A stretch of DNA of 64,000 nt from Solanum dulcamara (GCF_947179165.1 NC_077240.1:31358001-31422000); one strand, 5' to 3'; counted from the first letter of the stretch, positions 10,329 through 23,520 are shown. The notes: a model not told the origin generated them from the sequence alone. Translations and numbers: made by a program.

Positions 10329-13300
10329 ATGCCAAGGACCACAGCTATAACTAGTGGTAGAAGGATGGAGGCAGTCCATGAGGCTAATGTTGGGATTCCA
10401 GTTAGGAGCAGAGGTAGGGGCCAAGCTAGAGGCTATGTCCATGGAGCAGCATCAGGCAGAGGTCATGCACGAGGAGTGGCACCAGTCAAACGCCGTGCTA
10501 GAGAGGCTTCTTCTGAGCCACAGATTAATGCTAGAGAGGACCAAGTTCCTCCAGAGCTTTCTATTGCACCGGTGCTTCATCCCACTCTGATGTGAGTGTT
10601 AGGTGCACTTGAAAGCGTTACATAGAGTGTGTGTGTGATAAGTACACCTGAGGGTTCTCAAACTAGATCAGGGGCTCAGATCCCAGAGCAGCGTCATGTT
10701 TTAATTATTTAGGATTAGGTGGGTCATCCACCACTGGTTCCTGCACTAGCTGCTGGTGCACGAGTTGCTCTTGAGGTAGTTCTGAAAGTGGACAACTAGG
10801 AGTGTTACAAAAAGTTTCAGAAGATAAAACTACCCCAATTTCAAAGTGGTAGGAGTGAGGATGCACATAAGCTCTTGAGTTTGTACTACAAGATGCTCAA
10901 GGCAGTGAAGATAGTTGACACCCGTGGTGTTCGTTTTATTGTACTCCAGCTTCGTGGGTCATCCAGAGAGTGGTGGAGGATATTTATGAGGTCTAGACCA
11001 GTGGGATCCCCTCTGGTAGAGTTGGATGTGTTTGCCAATGCTTTTGAGGATCACTTTATTCCATAAAGTGTGCGTGAGCAGAGAAAATTGAGGTTTGAGG
11101 GTTTGACCTAAGGTAACATGTCCGTTGCTGAGTATGAGGCATGATTTTGCCAACTATCTCGATATGCCACGACTTTGATTCTGGATGAGGCGGAGAGAGT
11201 CCACAAGTTTATGAGGGGACTAATCTTCTTCATTAGATCGTATGTGTTCAAATCAGTCCGTGAGAGGACTTTCTTTCAGTCCATAGTGAGCACCACCAAA
11301 GAGGCAGAGTTGATGGTAGAGAGGAGTTTGGGGACCCCAAGAGGGACCATACTAGGTCATTTTTTCGGCTACTCTTCTGGACGCAGAGGTTAACATAGGG
11401 GTGGTAGATCATTCCAACTTTAGAGACATCTTCATGCCTCTATGCCAGCAACTGAGGGTGGACAAGTATCTCGAGGGTCCTACAGTTTTAGCCGGGGTGG
11501 CCATGGTATTTTATCTGGTTTATTGCAGCAGCTCTCCATTCTGAGATCTTGTTATAGTTGTGGGGATATAGGTCATTTGATGCGATAGTGCCCTTTGTAG
11601 ACTCATTCAGGGCCCCATCGTACCTATTCAGCTGCTCTAGAGAGAGATCCAGCGCCTCCGGCTAGAGGTCGAGGCAAGGGTCCGACAAGTAGAGGCGTTA
11701 AGGCCTTCAGTAGTGGTGTTGTGGTTCAGTAAAAAGGTAGAGGTATGGTGCAGATTGGTGGCGACAAGGGAGCTCAGTGTTATGCCTTTTCGGGGAGACC
11801 TGAGGCTGAGGCTTCTGGCACAGTTTTCACAGGTATCGTCCTAGTTTATCATCGACTTGCATCTATGTTATTTGATCCAGGATCTATATTCTCCTATGTG
11901 TCTTCCTATTTTGCATCTGAATTTGATTTTACATGTGATCGTATGTTTGTGCCTATTCATGTTTCCACACCTATGGGTAAGCCTTTAGTGGTGGATCGAG
12001 TGTATCAATCCTATCTTATTTCCTTGTCTGGGTATAATACTTGGGTAGACATGATTATTCTGGGGATGGTAGATTTTGATGTTATATTGGGTATGGATTG
12101 GCTTTCTCCCTATCGTGCAATTCTTGATTGTTATGCTAAAATTGTTACCTTATCGATACCTGTGTCCCGAGGATCAAGTAGAAAGGTACTAGTAGTTCTT
12201 ACCCTAATGAGGTCATGTCTTATATCCTTACACAGAGGTTGATTGATAGAGGGTGATATCTTATTTGGCCTTCATTAGGGATACTAGCGTTGACTCACCT
12301 CCTATGGAGTCTATTTCCGTGGATAAGAAATTTGTTGATGTATTTCCTTCTGATCTTCCTAGTATTACTCCGGATAGGGACATTGACTTTGGTATTGATT
12401 TATAGCCGGGAACTAAGCCCATTTCTATTCCACCATATCGCATGGCTCCGGTTGAGTTGAAGGAGTTGAAGGAACAATTGCATGACTTATTGAGTAAATG
12501 GTTTATTCGCCCTAGTGTGTCACCTTGGGGTGCACCAGTCTTATTTGTGAAGAAGAAAAATAGGTCCATGAGGATGTGTATTAATTATAGACAATTGAAT
12601 AAGGTGACTTTCAAGAACAAGTATTCTCTGACCCATATCGATGATTTGTTTGATCAGCTTCAAGGAACGACTTTGTTTTATAAGATTGATTTGAATTCTG
12701 GTTATCATTAGCTAAAGATTATGGCATTGGATATTCCTAAGATAACTTTTTGGACCCGTTATGGCCATTATGAGTTATTGGTTATGTCATTTGGGTTGAA
12801 AAATGCCACAATATAGTTCATGGAGTTGTGAACGAGGTGTTTTGCCCGTATTTAGAGTTATTTGTGACTATTTTTATTGATGATATCTTGGTGTATTCAA
12901 AGACTGAGGAGGAACATATTTTTCATTTGAGGTCGGTGCTTCAAAAATTGAGAGAGCAGTTATTATATGCAAAGTTCTCCAAGTGTGAATTTTGGTTTGT
13001 TTCTGTAGCATTTTTAGGACACGTGGTGTCTAAGGAGGGTATTAGAGTAGATCTGGCCAAGATTAAGGCAATTAGAGGCTAGACGAGGCCTAGCTCCCTT
13101 ACCAAGATTTGGAGTTTTGTAGGGTTGGCTGGTTACTACAGACGCTTCATGTAAGGTTCTATTATTGCAGCTCTTTTGACTAGACTGACTCAGAAAGTTA
13201 TAGATTTTTATTGGTCTGATAAGTGTAAGGAGAGCTTTCAAAATCTCAAGACTCTATTGACTTCGGCTCGTATTTTGACTCTACCCGAGGAGGGTATGGA

Positions 13301-14775
13301 CTTCATCTTATATTGTGTTGCTTTAGGAGTTGGTTTAGGTGGGGTGTTTATGCAAAAAGGGAAGATGGTTGCCTATACTTCAAGACAGTTGAAGGTTCAT
13401 GAGAAGAACTACCCTACTCATGATTTGGAGTTAGCGGCAGTGGTGTTTGTATTGAAGTTGTAGCGTCATTACTTGTATGGTGTACATTGTGAGGTATTCA
13501 CCGATCACTGGAGTCTTCAACACATTTTCAGTCAGTGGGATCTGAACTTGAGGTAGTATGGATAGTTTGAGATGCTGCAGGATTTGAACCAACACTACTG
13601 GTGGTATGGGATGAAGAGGGACATTGCAGAGTTTGTGTCCAAGTGTTTAACCTATCAACAAGTCAAGTGTGAGCACCAGCGGCCCAGAGGTGTGACTTAA
13701 AGAATGTCCATTCCTACTTGAAAATGGGAGCAGATCACCATGGACTTTATTGTGGGTTTACCTACCATTGTGGGTGGTTATGATTTATTTGGGTGGTTGT
13801 TGAAAGACTGACCAAGTTTGCTCATTTCATCCCAGTTCGAGTGAAGTATACGGTAGATAATCCAGCCTAGTTGCAAATCAGTCAGATTCTTCATCTTCAT
13901 GGGGTGCCTATATCTATTGTCTCTGATTGGGACTAGTTGTTTACTTCACATTTTTGGAGGGAATTACATCATGGTTTAGGTACTAGGTTGGATATAAGTA
14001 CATTTTTTTACCCACAAAGTGATGGCTAGTCCGAGCGGACGATTCAGGTGTTGAGGACATGCTTCGAGCTTGTGTTATTGATTTCGGTGCTAGGTGGGAT
14101 CAGTATTTTCCTTAGCAGAGTTTTCCTAGAACAACAGTTATCACTCTAGTATTTAGATGGACCCATTTGAGGCGTTGTATGGTAGGCGATTCAGATCTCT
14201 TATTGGTTGGTTTGACTCAGTTAAGAAGGACTCTTTAGACACGGACTTGCTTATAGATGTCATGGAGCAAGTTCGTATGATAGGGTAGACTCTTGACAGC
14301 CCAAAGTAGGCAGAAGATTTATGTAAATCAGAGAGTTTGACCCTTGGAGTTCATGAAGGGTAGTTATGTTTGGCTCCAAGTGTCGCCCATGAAGGGAGTG
14401 ATGCGGTTTGGAAAGAAGGGCAAGCTCAACCTTCGGTTTATTCGCCTATTTGAGATTTTGAGGCGAATTGGAGATGTGGCTTACATATTGGCCTTTCTAC
14501 CTATCTTGTAATCGGTACATCCTATTTTTCATATTTCCATGCTCCGAAAGTATATTTTGGACGAATCCCATATAATTTCCCTTGATTCTTGAGAGTTGGG
14601 TCCAGATTTGGCATTTGAGAAGAAGCCCATAACTATTCTGGATAGACAAGCCCGTAAGCTTAGAAATAAGGAGATTACTTCAGTGGAGGTAGGCACCGTT
14701 CAGTCGGAGAGGCGACGTGGGAGTCGGTGGATGACATGTGGACTCGATATCCCAGCCTTTCGAAGTTCTAAGTAA
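10329..14775 (+). pseudogene. gypsy gag-pol remnant
   Basis: Gag runs from 10329 to about 11720, with retrotransposon gag similarity at 10800-11390 and a CCHC knuckle start (CYSCGDIGHL) near 11550. The protease region is 11745-12180 (FDPGS at the active site). Reverse transcriptase follows at about 12420-13080, with [10 protein letters not shown] at about 12875 as the catalytic Asp pair. The RNase H start lies at 13176-13550. The integrase core remnant begins at about 13588 with its N-terminal HHCC part missing; a further conserved block (FEALYGR) is at about 14165, then a tail with a chromodomain-like end (about 14640-14775). Frame changes and stop codons are spread throughout, so no functional polyprotein can be made. 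The jump from RNase H directly into the middle of integrase at about 13580 indicates a deletion of several hundred bases. Confidence 0.9.
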
Positions 14776-16176
14776 TTTCCTTTACTTTATGTTCGGGGAT
14801 GAACATGATTTTTAGTGGAGGATAATATAATGACCCTGAAGGTCATTTTTTGTAATTTTTATAAAAATAACTATTTTACCCTTTTCAGTAGTTACCCCGA
14901 GTCATATTCGATCGGTATTCGATGTTGGTTCTGTGAAATACCTTGAAAAGTTTAAGATTTTTGGAAAGTTTTGAGTTTTGAAGGCTTAAGCTGCCAAATA
15001 GTGATTTTCAGTTTCTTTTGGAGATTCAGGTCTCGGAATGGAATTTCATAGATTCCATCAACTTAGGATTGTGGAAATTGTTCTAGGAGAGTTGACGGAA
15101 TCTAATTTGGAGTGTTATCGTGGATTTGAGGTCCTAAGCTGGAATTTGTTGAGTTTTTGATCCTAGAATTGACTTTGATCAACATTCGAAGTTCGAATGC
15201 TCAAAATAGAATTATGTCGACTTTTTTGGATTTGGAAGATAATTTTTGGCCTAGGAAGAGTTTTAGTATATTTTTTCAAAACTCCGAGGCCATTTTGCTC
15301 TTTTTAAGTCCTAAACTAGTTTGGTTGTGACTAAGATTTTGGATCAAGAATACCTCAAATTCATATTCTGACAGTTCCATTGAGTCCAAAACATTAAATT
15401 TAGGTGCACGGGGTTCTGAACAAATTTCGAGAGTCCATTCGAAATTTTGAGAAATGGAAGGATTTTTTAATGTTGTGATTTGGTGCCAGGCTTGGCTTTT
15501 GCGCGACCTCCGCTTTAGTGAAGGCCTATCTCGCGACAAGGTCCACTTAAGCAGGGCTCGCAAAAGCGAAGCCCACAAAAGCGACCCGGGTCACGCCTGA
15601 GAGGGGTTTAGTCGGGGTTTCTCCCCATTTCTCCATTGTTTGGACCCTAGAGCTTGGGATAAACGATTTTGAAGTGTTTTTTAGAGACTTTTTTATTGGA
15701 TAGGTGTTTTTAACCTAGAATCTTCAATACCCATCGATTAAATTGTGATTTCAACTCTGAATTCTTGATTTTGGACTTCAAACTTTGGAAATTTTCTCAA
15801 AAACTCAAGGTTTTCTTAATTGGTGATTGAGAACTGTTTTAACTCTGTTTTTGAAATAGTTTTTACTAATGGATTCCAAATACTTTGAGGAACATTATCA
15901 TATAAAAACTTTCAAATATGAGTCATTTTCGAAATCAAATTTTTGAGCCGTTTTGACTTATTTTTTTGAATTTCATGTTTTTGGGTGTCGTTAGTTCTGG
16001 ATTTTGATTGTAAATCATTATTTGATTAGATTGTGGTGATTTGGAAACTATTCAAAAGGGGAAGACTCAAGTGTTTGATTCATCGAGTATGATTAAGCCA
16101 AGTAAATTTCTAAACCTCCGTAAATCTTGTAGAAATTTCAATTTTTTCCCATACGTGTAGTGGTGAGTAATGGAAA

Positions 16177-17060
16177 CAATGTTTTAAAAAACATTTTCGG
16201 GGCGAGCCCCGGGGCGGGGCGTATCAAAAATACTCCAGGGCTCAAATTAAAGGTGTAGATTCATAGGGTGTAAGTCTTAGAATTTGGGGCATAAGCCTTG
16301 GACATAAAAACGTAAGTCTTGGGCGTAAAAATGTACGCCCTAGATGCTAATTATTTTTTTTGGTTTTTAATTCATTTTTGGTTTAGATCATTTTTTTTAC
16401 TGGTGTAATGATATTTATATTTTATGCTATCATGTTTTTTCAAATTGTAGTGATTTATTTTAAAATATATAAATAAATTCGTATAGAAAATGACATTCTA
16501 TAAATATTTTTTTAGATAATCGTGTCTAAATTTAATGGGATAGATCTTTCATAGCACTATGTTTGTGAAACAACTTTATTCATTTTTTTGTCATTACTCT
16601 TACATTTTTTTTTATCTTTCTTCTTCTTTAAAATATATAAACAATAATCAGTGCAAACATTAATTGAAGGTGAGAAGAACTAGTAAATGTGAAGATGAAT
16701 GATAATTTTATCTTAAAGATTATTTTGGCTATTATTATTTTTTTGTGATGTTAGTTGTTACATTTCTCAAATAGTAATTATAATACTTTTTTCTATATTA
16801 TTAATTATGAATACCTTTCTTAAATAATAATTATGATATATATTTTTTCTATATTATTGGTTATTTATTAAAATTTATTTGTAAAATCATTGAAAGTTTT
16901 ACTTTTGCTTATTTTTTAAGTAATAAAATTATAAAATTGAATATACTTGAGATGTACGCTTCGTCGATCCATGGGGTTTATGCCCCATGTATCCGGGCTT
17001 ACGCCTCACCCCATTCTTCATAAAACGTCTCGTCTTACGCCCCTATCTTTTAAAACACTG
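16177..17060. mobile_element. hAT-type MITE nested in gypsy 3' LTR
   Basis: The 884-bp insertion is absent from the two other LTR copies. Termini CAATGTTTTAAAA and, inverted, CAGTGTTTTAAAA are TIRs. The 8-bp TSD is AATGGAAA (16169-16176) and AATGAGAA (17061-17068); the empty site in the 5' LTR reads AATGAGAA, so the left copy has mutated. The subterminal parts hold GGGGCGAGCCCCGGGGCGGGG on the left and inverted GGGGCGTAAG sequence on the right. Confidence 0.85.
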
Positions 17061-18010
17061 AATGAGAATGAGGTATGGGACATTTATCATTGAAATAAAC
17101 TTAATGAAAGAATGGGGTAAATAAAAAGGCAATATGTGCTATGATTCTGATCGGAAACGTGAAGTTCTTGACCTTGAAATTGATGAAATGCTATGATAGC
17201 CCTAATGTGATTGTGAACTTAATGAAATTGTCATTTTCTCATTATTGATAGTGAAAATTTTCTTGAAGTACTTGTTCACTGATTGATCCTAATTATGTGA
17301 TAAAGGGGTAATAAAACAGAGACTTCAATGACTTATATTGATGTGAATGATGTAAATGCTAGTGTTGATGTACTATTGACATTATGACGTGGAATGTCTT
17401 GATATGAATTGCTTTGTGGTTGTGAACACCATTATATTCTCATTATTTGTGTGAACATTCTTATTTGCATTGGTTCTGGAACACTATGATGAGATCCGAT
17501 TGATGATTATGTCGATGAAAAATAATTTCGGGGAGTGATGATTATGTCGATGGGAAATGGTTCCAACGAGTGATGGTTATATCGATGGAAAATGGTTTCA
17601 GTGAGTGATGATTATGCCGATGGAAAATGGTTCCGGCAATTAATGATTATGCTGATGGAAAATGATTCCTGTAGATACATGGACCTTATGCGTCCCCCAT
17701 GGGTTCTGATATGAGTTACAGTGGATGTGTATCATTAGGACAGACGTGCATCGCTTTATTTGACATCACATTCATTGCACTACATCTGATCTGTCATCGT
17801 GAAGTCATGTATATATTCATTATTGTCTTTGTGGTTGACAAACTTGATATTGATGAGATTTATTTGGTGATGCTGATGAGCTATTGTTGATCTACATGCC
17901 ATATAAACTGTGTACTCTAGACTGAGCTGATTTTTGTGCAGATTTATAGTGGAGAAGGTTCGGTTGGGATGAAACAAGTTCTAGTGCTCTATTAGATTTA
18001 CCTTGTTTTA

Positions 18011-20342
18011 TGTCACAATTCGAAACCGGGTGTGATGGCACTCATATCAATCCACCGAGATAAGTCAGCCTAATACCCAACGGAAAGTAAATGTGGAAGT
18101 AATTGAGATAAAGCAAGGTTTAACTTAGTCAAAAACAAATAAATAATCTCAAAATCTTCCAAGACTGGTTGTCACGTGTACAAGCCACTAATACATTACT
18201 GAAGTACGAAAGAGAATATAGTTATAATGTCTTTGTCTCTAGAATAGGACTAAAACATATTAAAGAGTAAGAGGTGTCTGCTAGATAGATGTAACAGCTA
18301 CCTCAACACTCGGAATGATAGCCTCGAAAATAGTAGAAAATACTAAGAGATCAAACAGGTTCGGGCTCACAACCTACATAAGTGTAGAAGCAAGGGGTGA
18401 GTACCAAACAACACGGTACTCAGCAAGTTGACAACTAAAACTAAGCAAAGCTCAATAGATACAAGTATTTCTATCCTCCCAACCGAACCTCTTTAACTAC
18501 AACCTGCATAAAACCAGACCAACTCTACACTTGTACAATAATAACAGTAATACAGTCCACGAATACTCATTAATAGTCTCATCAATGAATCATATCAAGT
18601 CAAGTTCAGCATATACAGAGCAATAAAGGGGTAAACACAAATTCACAAATATCAACAAAATGCGATGCAATGCAATGAGATGATGCATGTCTGTCCTATC
18701 GGTACACATCCGCTGAATTACAGTTCGGAACCCATGGGGGACATTTCTGTCCATGGAACCTTCCACGGAGCGTGTGGCCCATCCCCTCAATATATATATC
18801 TTGCCACAGAGCATGTGGCCCAACCCCTTTGTTTCATAATACCTGTCACGGATCGTATGGCCCGACCCCTTTGTTTCATAATACCTACCACGGAGCGTGT
18901 GGTCCGACCCCTTTTGTTTCATATTATTTTCAGTTTCAACACAATATGTCAGAACCAATGCAATCAATTCATGTTCATATAATTCATGATAATAATATGA
19001 CAACAACAATAATTTTTCCTATCTCACATCAACCTAGTCATTTCACATGTCCAAAATAAACTCATAATCACAATATATTAATTTCACCAATACATGTCAT
19101 TAGATCACCATTTTATACCCCTCATATCCATTTTTAAGGTCAATCATACAGTCAATAACTCAATCCAATTCTCAGTACTCTTCAGTACATATAATACGGA
19201 AATACAAGCATCTACAAGCTTAAACTGAGGTTTAAAAATTCACTTGCCTCAATTAATCAAGCAATCACTCCGGGACTTGAGCCCTCCCTTTTTGTTGGGC
19301 CTCCAAATCAACGTAATCTAGTCAAATAAATAATCACAATAAGATTTTCAAAACTAACAGCACCCTTATTACCATATGTCTAGCCTAGACCCAAAAATTT
19401 AAGCAAATCTATAAACACGTTCCTAATCTTGATGCCACTTAACATGTCAACTCTCATATTTACTGAATTTCGAAACTAGGGTTAAACCTCAATTAAATTG
19501 AATAATCACTTTAAAACTTGAGCCTTGCGTAACACCTTCTAACGATTAAAATCTGTTCAAATATATAATTTTCATAAGAATACGAATTCAATGACACCCA
19601 TATTGCTATATTTATTTTTGGATCAAAAATTAGGTCAAAAAGTCATCTCGAGTCATTGAAGTCAAATCTGGAAAAAAAAAATCGATTATGTTCACTCATG
19701 ATAAAATAAACTCACATGTCAAATTTCAGCTAAAACGGATCGTTATTCAACCCCTAAATCAAGATTTTATGTGAAGAACCCTAGGGTCATATTTTCTTAT
19801 TTTAGCATTATTTCTCCACTAATATACCCTAAAAATATGTTCATAATCGCATAAAAATTTAATGAAAAGGATGAGAATAATTACCTTGACACTTTGGAAT
19901 GAAAATCCCTATTTTTCTCTTCTCCTTTATTTTTCTTTTCCCCTTTCTTTTCTTTCTTCCTCCGTATTTTTTTTCCGTTTCCGTTCGCTTTTCTCATTTT
20001 CTTGTTTATATCTGATGGCTTAATGCCATCAGATTTTTTTTGTATATATATATATATAAAAAAAAATCTTTTCTTTATTATTTTTTTTTCCTTTTTCAAA
20101 CTAATTATATATTAAAATTTACAAACTCTACTAACATACTTTAATAAATATAAGAAAAGTGGTATAAGATATTAAATAAATTAACACTTTAGCCCACCAA
20201 TTAAATTAATTCTCTAAAATTATCCCTCAACTAATTAACCAAAGTTACCGAAAGATTCAAAATTTTCAACTTAAATTTACGAAAAGGGTCTTCTATGAAA
20301 GGAGGAGGACTCATTCTCAAAATTACCTAACGGGTCATTACA
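18011..20342 (-). mobile_element. Solo LTR, opposite orientation, nested in gypsy 3' LTR
   Basis: The 2332-bp insertion is flanked by a perfect 5-bp TSD TTTTA (18006-18010 and 20343-20347). On the plus strand it reads TGTCACAATTCG...GGGTCATTACA; on the minus strand it starts TGTAATGACCCGTTAGG and ends GTGACA, like the host element's LTR. It is therefore a related but distinct Ty3/gypsy family inserted in reverse and reduced to one LTR. It contains a minisatellite (about 18740-18925) of GGAGCGTGTGGCCC-type units. Open frames here are repeat by-products. Confidence 0.88.
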
Positions 20343-20768
20343 TTTTATTAGTTAGCTTACTGATTATCGTGTTGTTTGATACTCACTCCTTGTTATCTAC
20401 ACTTGTGTAGGTTCCGAGTTCGAACCATGATTCTATATTCCTTTCTTCTTATCTGAGGCTTCAAGGAGACTTGAGAGGTAGCTGATTGATGCTGGCGATC
20501 TCCCTTGTCCCTTTTAGTATGCTTTGTTCTATTTGAGAAACAAAGACATTGAGACTTATACTTATCTTTCATTTTCGTTGTATTTAGAAGCTTGTACATG
20601 TGACAACCAATCTTTGAGAGTTATTAAAGTTGATTAAGCCTTCCACTTTCGGTATATATATCCTATTTAAATTGTTTTCGCATTATTTTTCGTAATTGAT
20701 TGGGTTTAGGCTGACTTGTTTCGATGAGATTGGACAAGTGTCATCACACCCAGATTCGGATCGTGATA

Positions 20769-21486
20769 ATTCAGATTAGTTTCATCCCGAAATGAACGCC
20801 CAACACCAAAAATAAAATAAAAAAGATCTAACCCTACACTATCCTATTCGCAAAAGGAAAATCTATTCTATTTTTGCTGAAATAGAAAAGACGTACTTTT
20901 TATTAATTTTTATTTTGAAGTTCAACTAATTTCGAACTTAGATCGAAAAATTTCCATCGAATTTTAACGTACATAAATTCTATCCGACTTAGACGATCGA
21001 ATTGATTCTTTCACTTTGTCGAACTCAAAATGGAGGCTCTCTTTACCAAGAGGAGAAGATAAGGTCTTTTGGCAATAGAAGACACATTACTAATTGATTC
21101 TTTGACATATTGCTAATTGATTCTTTGTCCATTTTGAGTTTAAATTCTAAACCGGCATGACGATGTTGAATGCTTCTGATCATTAGAATACGAAGAAGAG
21201 GAAATACAAAAGTTATTTATGATATGCTTGAGTGGATTATTTTCAAAATCTATTTTCATTTTTTTTTATCTAGTGAATTATTCTATTTACTTTTTTCTAC
21301 TTTCTTGCTTGCAGCCTTCTATTCTTTCAGTTTCAACTAAGTTCTCTTGAGGCTTTCTTCAAAGACTGACTTTATTAACGCTTTCTCAAAAGGCTGGCTT
21401 CATTTTTTGGTGACAAAGCTCTTTCCATATTTTTGTAACAAAAGAAACAAAATACTACTTAAAAGTGAATTGGAGAGTAGTTGGGG
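20769..21486. other. Intergenic DNA
   Basis: Flank of the gypsy element. No supported gene or element was seen. Confidence 0.45.
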
Positions 21487-21497
21487 TCATCAAGTCA

Positions 21498-21693
21498 CCG
21501 ACAAGAATTGTGATGGAGTGGTATGCATTCCTTCATCCTTAATTGGAGGTCATGAATTCTAATCTTCTTGAGTATGGAATCACCTTTATTAGAGAGCGTT
21601 TTATCTTCCCAGTGTAAGACTTTTAAATGCGAATTTGCATTTAATCAAACTTCAATGTGATATCGAACATTGAGTGAAAATATAAAAAAAATA
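21498..21693 (+). mobile_element. tRNA-derived SINE
   Basis: The roughly 196-bp unit has an A-box-like motif (GATGGAGTGGTATGC, about 21510-21525) and a B-box-like motif (GGTCATGAATTCTAATC, about 21547) at tRNA-like spacing. It ends in an A-rich tail (AAAATATAAAAAAAA). The TSDs are TCATCAAGTCA (21487-21497) and TCATCAAAGTCA (21694-21705), one base different. The middle (GAGAGCGTTTTA, GTGTAAGACTTTTAAATGCG) resembles the body of Solanaceae SINEs as I remember them. Confidence 0.78.
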
Positions 21694-21705
21694 TCATCAA
21701 AGTCA

Positions 21706-22636
21706 TAGAGTTTAATTAAGCATGGGTTCCAACCATTGTGGGGGGGTCCCCTTTAGCCTCTCTGATGTAATTTTAGTGTAGTCAATTGTCCGTCCAATAC
21801 TTATGCTTGAGATGTGGGGGTCCCCAAATCAAATCAAATACGAAAAGAAAAAGATGTGTTGAAATTTTTATCTCCCAAAATTAGAAAAGTGTAATGAAAG
21901 ACAATGATAGTATAAATATGGACAAAAGGTATTAAGTTCAAATTCCCCCTTTTCTTTTTTCATAAATAAATTGATCATGAATAATGGTAAATATTGGTAA
22001 GTTCATAATTAAACTAATAAACTAAAATCTTTATTAAACACCAAATATTGGAGCTGATAATTCATCATGGATACGAAGCAAACTGAAATTAAAAAAAAAA
22101 AACATATATTGATTAGTTATATTAAGCATAAAGCTTATGTTAAAGACACATATCATACTAAAATGTACATCGTGCGAGTAAGTATTATCTAATAGATTAT
22201 TTTCAAGATGAATGTTACATTCAAAAGAGTCAACGAAGTCTTACGAATATATGTTTGGTTTAGATTCCTTGTGAAGATTTCGTTATCTTTGGTGTGGATA
22301 TAGCAAGATTTTTCTTCTTCTTCTTTTCTTTATTTGGAATGAACTTGCTAGATATGTTGTGGCTAAATTGTACCAAGCCTAACTAACTTGCTTTATTCTG
22401 CGTACTTCTTAGACCATATCCTAGAATTTCTCTCTTCTTCCTAAATCCTAAATATATGTGAATTCCACCCCACCCCCCCCCCCCCCCTCCCCCAAAAAAA
22501 ACGGAGGAGGAGAAATTACGTGAAATGATAAATATTTAATGATTATTATGTACTTAAGTTACAGTTTGGATTAATTATTAAAGGTAACTACAATTTAATC
22601 AATTTTGTTATTTGATTTTGTATAATTCAGTTTTTA
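21706..22636. other. Intergenic DNA with C-rich homopolymer
   Basis: AT-rich, with a C-tract at 22465-22493 followed by an A-tract. No gene was seen. Confidence 0.5.
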
Positions 22637-22980
22637 ATTGTATAAATTCAGAATTTGTATGTGCTTACCATAGCTATTTGTATACGATTTGTTGATACAT
22701 TTGATTTGTATAAATTATGAATAATTTATAACTGTATAGATTCAGAATTTGTATATAATTATCCTGTTTGTATATGATTTGTTGATACATTTGATTTGTA
22801 TAAGTTCTGAAAAATTCTTAAATAAATACAGAATTTGTATGTACTTACTCTATTTGTATATTGACAAGCGAAATATACAAACAGAGTTATGAAAAATTCA
22901 TAAATGTATAAATACAGAATTTGTATGTACTTACTCTATTTGTATATTGGCAAATAAAATATACAAATAAAAATACACAT
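22637..22980. repeat. Degenerate tandem repeat, about 4 copies of 75-94 bp
   Basis: Units share CAGAATTTGTAT, a TTACTCTATTTGTATA-like core, and in the first two TTGTTGATACATTTGATTTG. Copies begin near 22637, 22731, 22822 and 22904. Short inverted TATACAAA/TTTGTATA motifs give local hairpins. Confidence 0.65.
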
Positions 22981-23520
22981 AGCAAACGAAATTATAGTTA
23001 TGAAGCGTAATTAGATAAATTATAGCTCGAGAGCATAATTAAAATACTTATTTTAGCGAAATTTTCTATATAAAAAAAAACCTTAGATTTTCACCTTGTT
23101 TCTCTCTCCACTAGTTAGTATCTAATTGCACCAGTAATATCATATTTATAAGGTATGATATTAACAGGAAAATGTTTGCATAATAATAACTAGACACCTT
23201 GCTAATTCCTACAGCCAACTGTTTGAACATAGGATTGACCAAAATCTCATGGACAACTTGTATATTAGTGCCTAGTGGGATCTTTAATCTTCCTCCACTA
23301 GTCATAGAGACAAGTTTCTGACATTTTTTTTCCCTTAAACAATGGGAAACCAATGGTTTTGTCTATTGATTTTAAGTGATTCTATTGAAAATCATGGGGC
23401 GGTGGTTCCTTCCTCTCATAATTCTGCAATGCTTCTTTCCTAATTAATAGGAATCTTTGTAGGCAGAATAGTGAGAAAGTGACATTGAAGCTCTCCCACA
23501 TATATTGACTCTAGAGAGTA

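Larger units (their letters stand above)
7409..20768 (+). mobile_element. Decayed full-length Ty3/gypsy retrotransposon (Tekay/Del-like), with nested insertions
   Basis: The layout is 5' LTR 7409-10130, primer-binding site 10134-10146, gag-pol remnant 10329-14775, purine-rich tract at about 14811-14823, and 3' LTR 14826-20768. Flanks are ATTCG (7404-7408) and ATTCA (20769-20773), a 5-bp TSD with one mismatch. The domain order PR-RT-RNase H-integrase with a C-terminal chromodomain-like tail fits Tekay/Del chromoviruses. Many stops, several frameshifts and an internal deletion show it is dead. The 3' LTR holds a hAT MITE and an opposite-strand solo LTR, which explains its 5.9-kb length. Confidence 0.9.
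14826..20768 (+). repeat. 3' LTR of gypsy element, split by two insertions
   Basis: LTR sequence is 14826-16176, 17069-18010 and 20348-20768. Between these parts lie a hAT MITE and a solo LTR, each with its own TSD. It begins TATAATGACC after a purine-rich tract (AGTGGAGGATAA) and ends GTGATA. Adding up the LTR pieces gives about 2.7 kb, equal to the 5' LTR. Confidence 0.88.

Noticed and set aside
12261..12569. Minus-strand frame of 102 codons
   Set aside because: It is antisense to the gypsy protease/RT region and has no motif of its own.
18740..18925. Regularly spaced repeats resembling a CRISPR array
   Set aside because: Units are degenerate and head-to-tail without unique spacers, in a plant LTR.
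18590..19059. Overlapping frames of 95-139 codons with repeated peptide words
   Set aside because: They are translations of the minisatellite in the nested solo LTR, and repetitive DNA is a sufficient explanation.
19881..20099. Minus-strand lysine-rich frame
   Set aside because: It arises from a pyrimidine-rich low-complexity tract inside the solo LTR.
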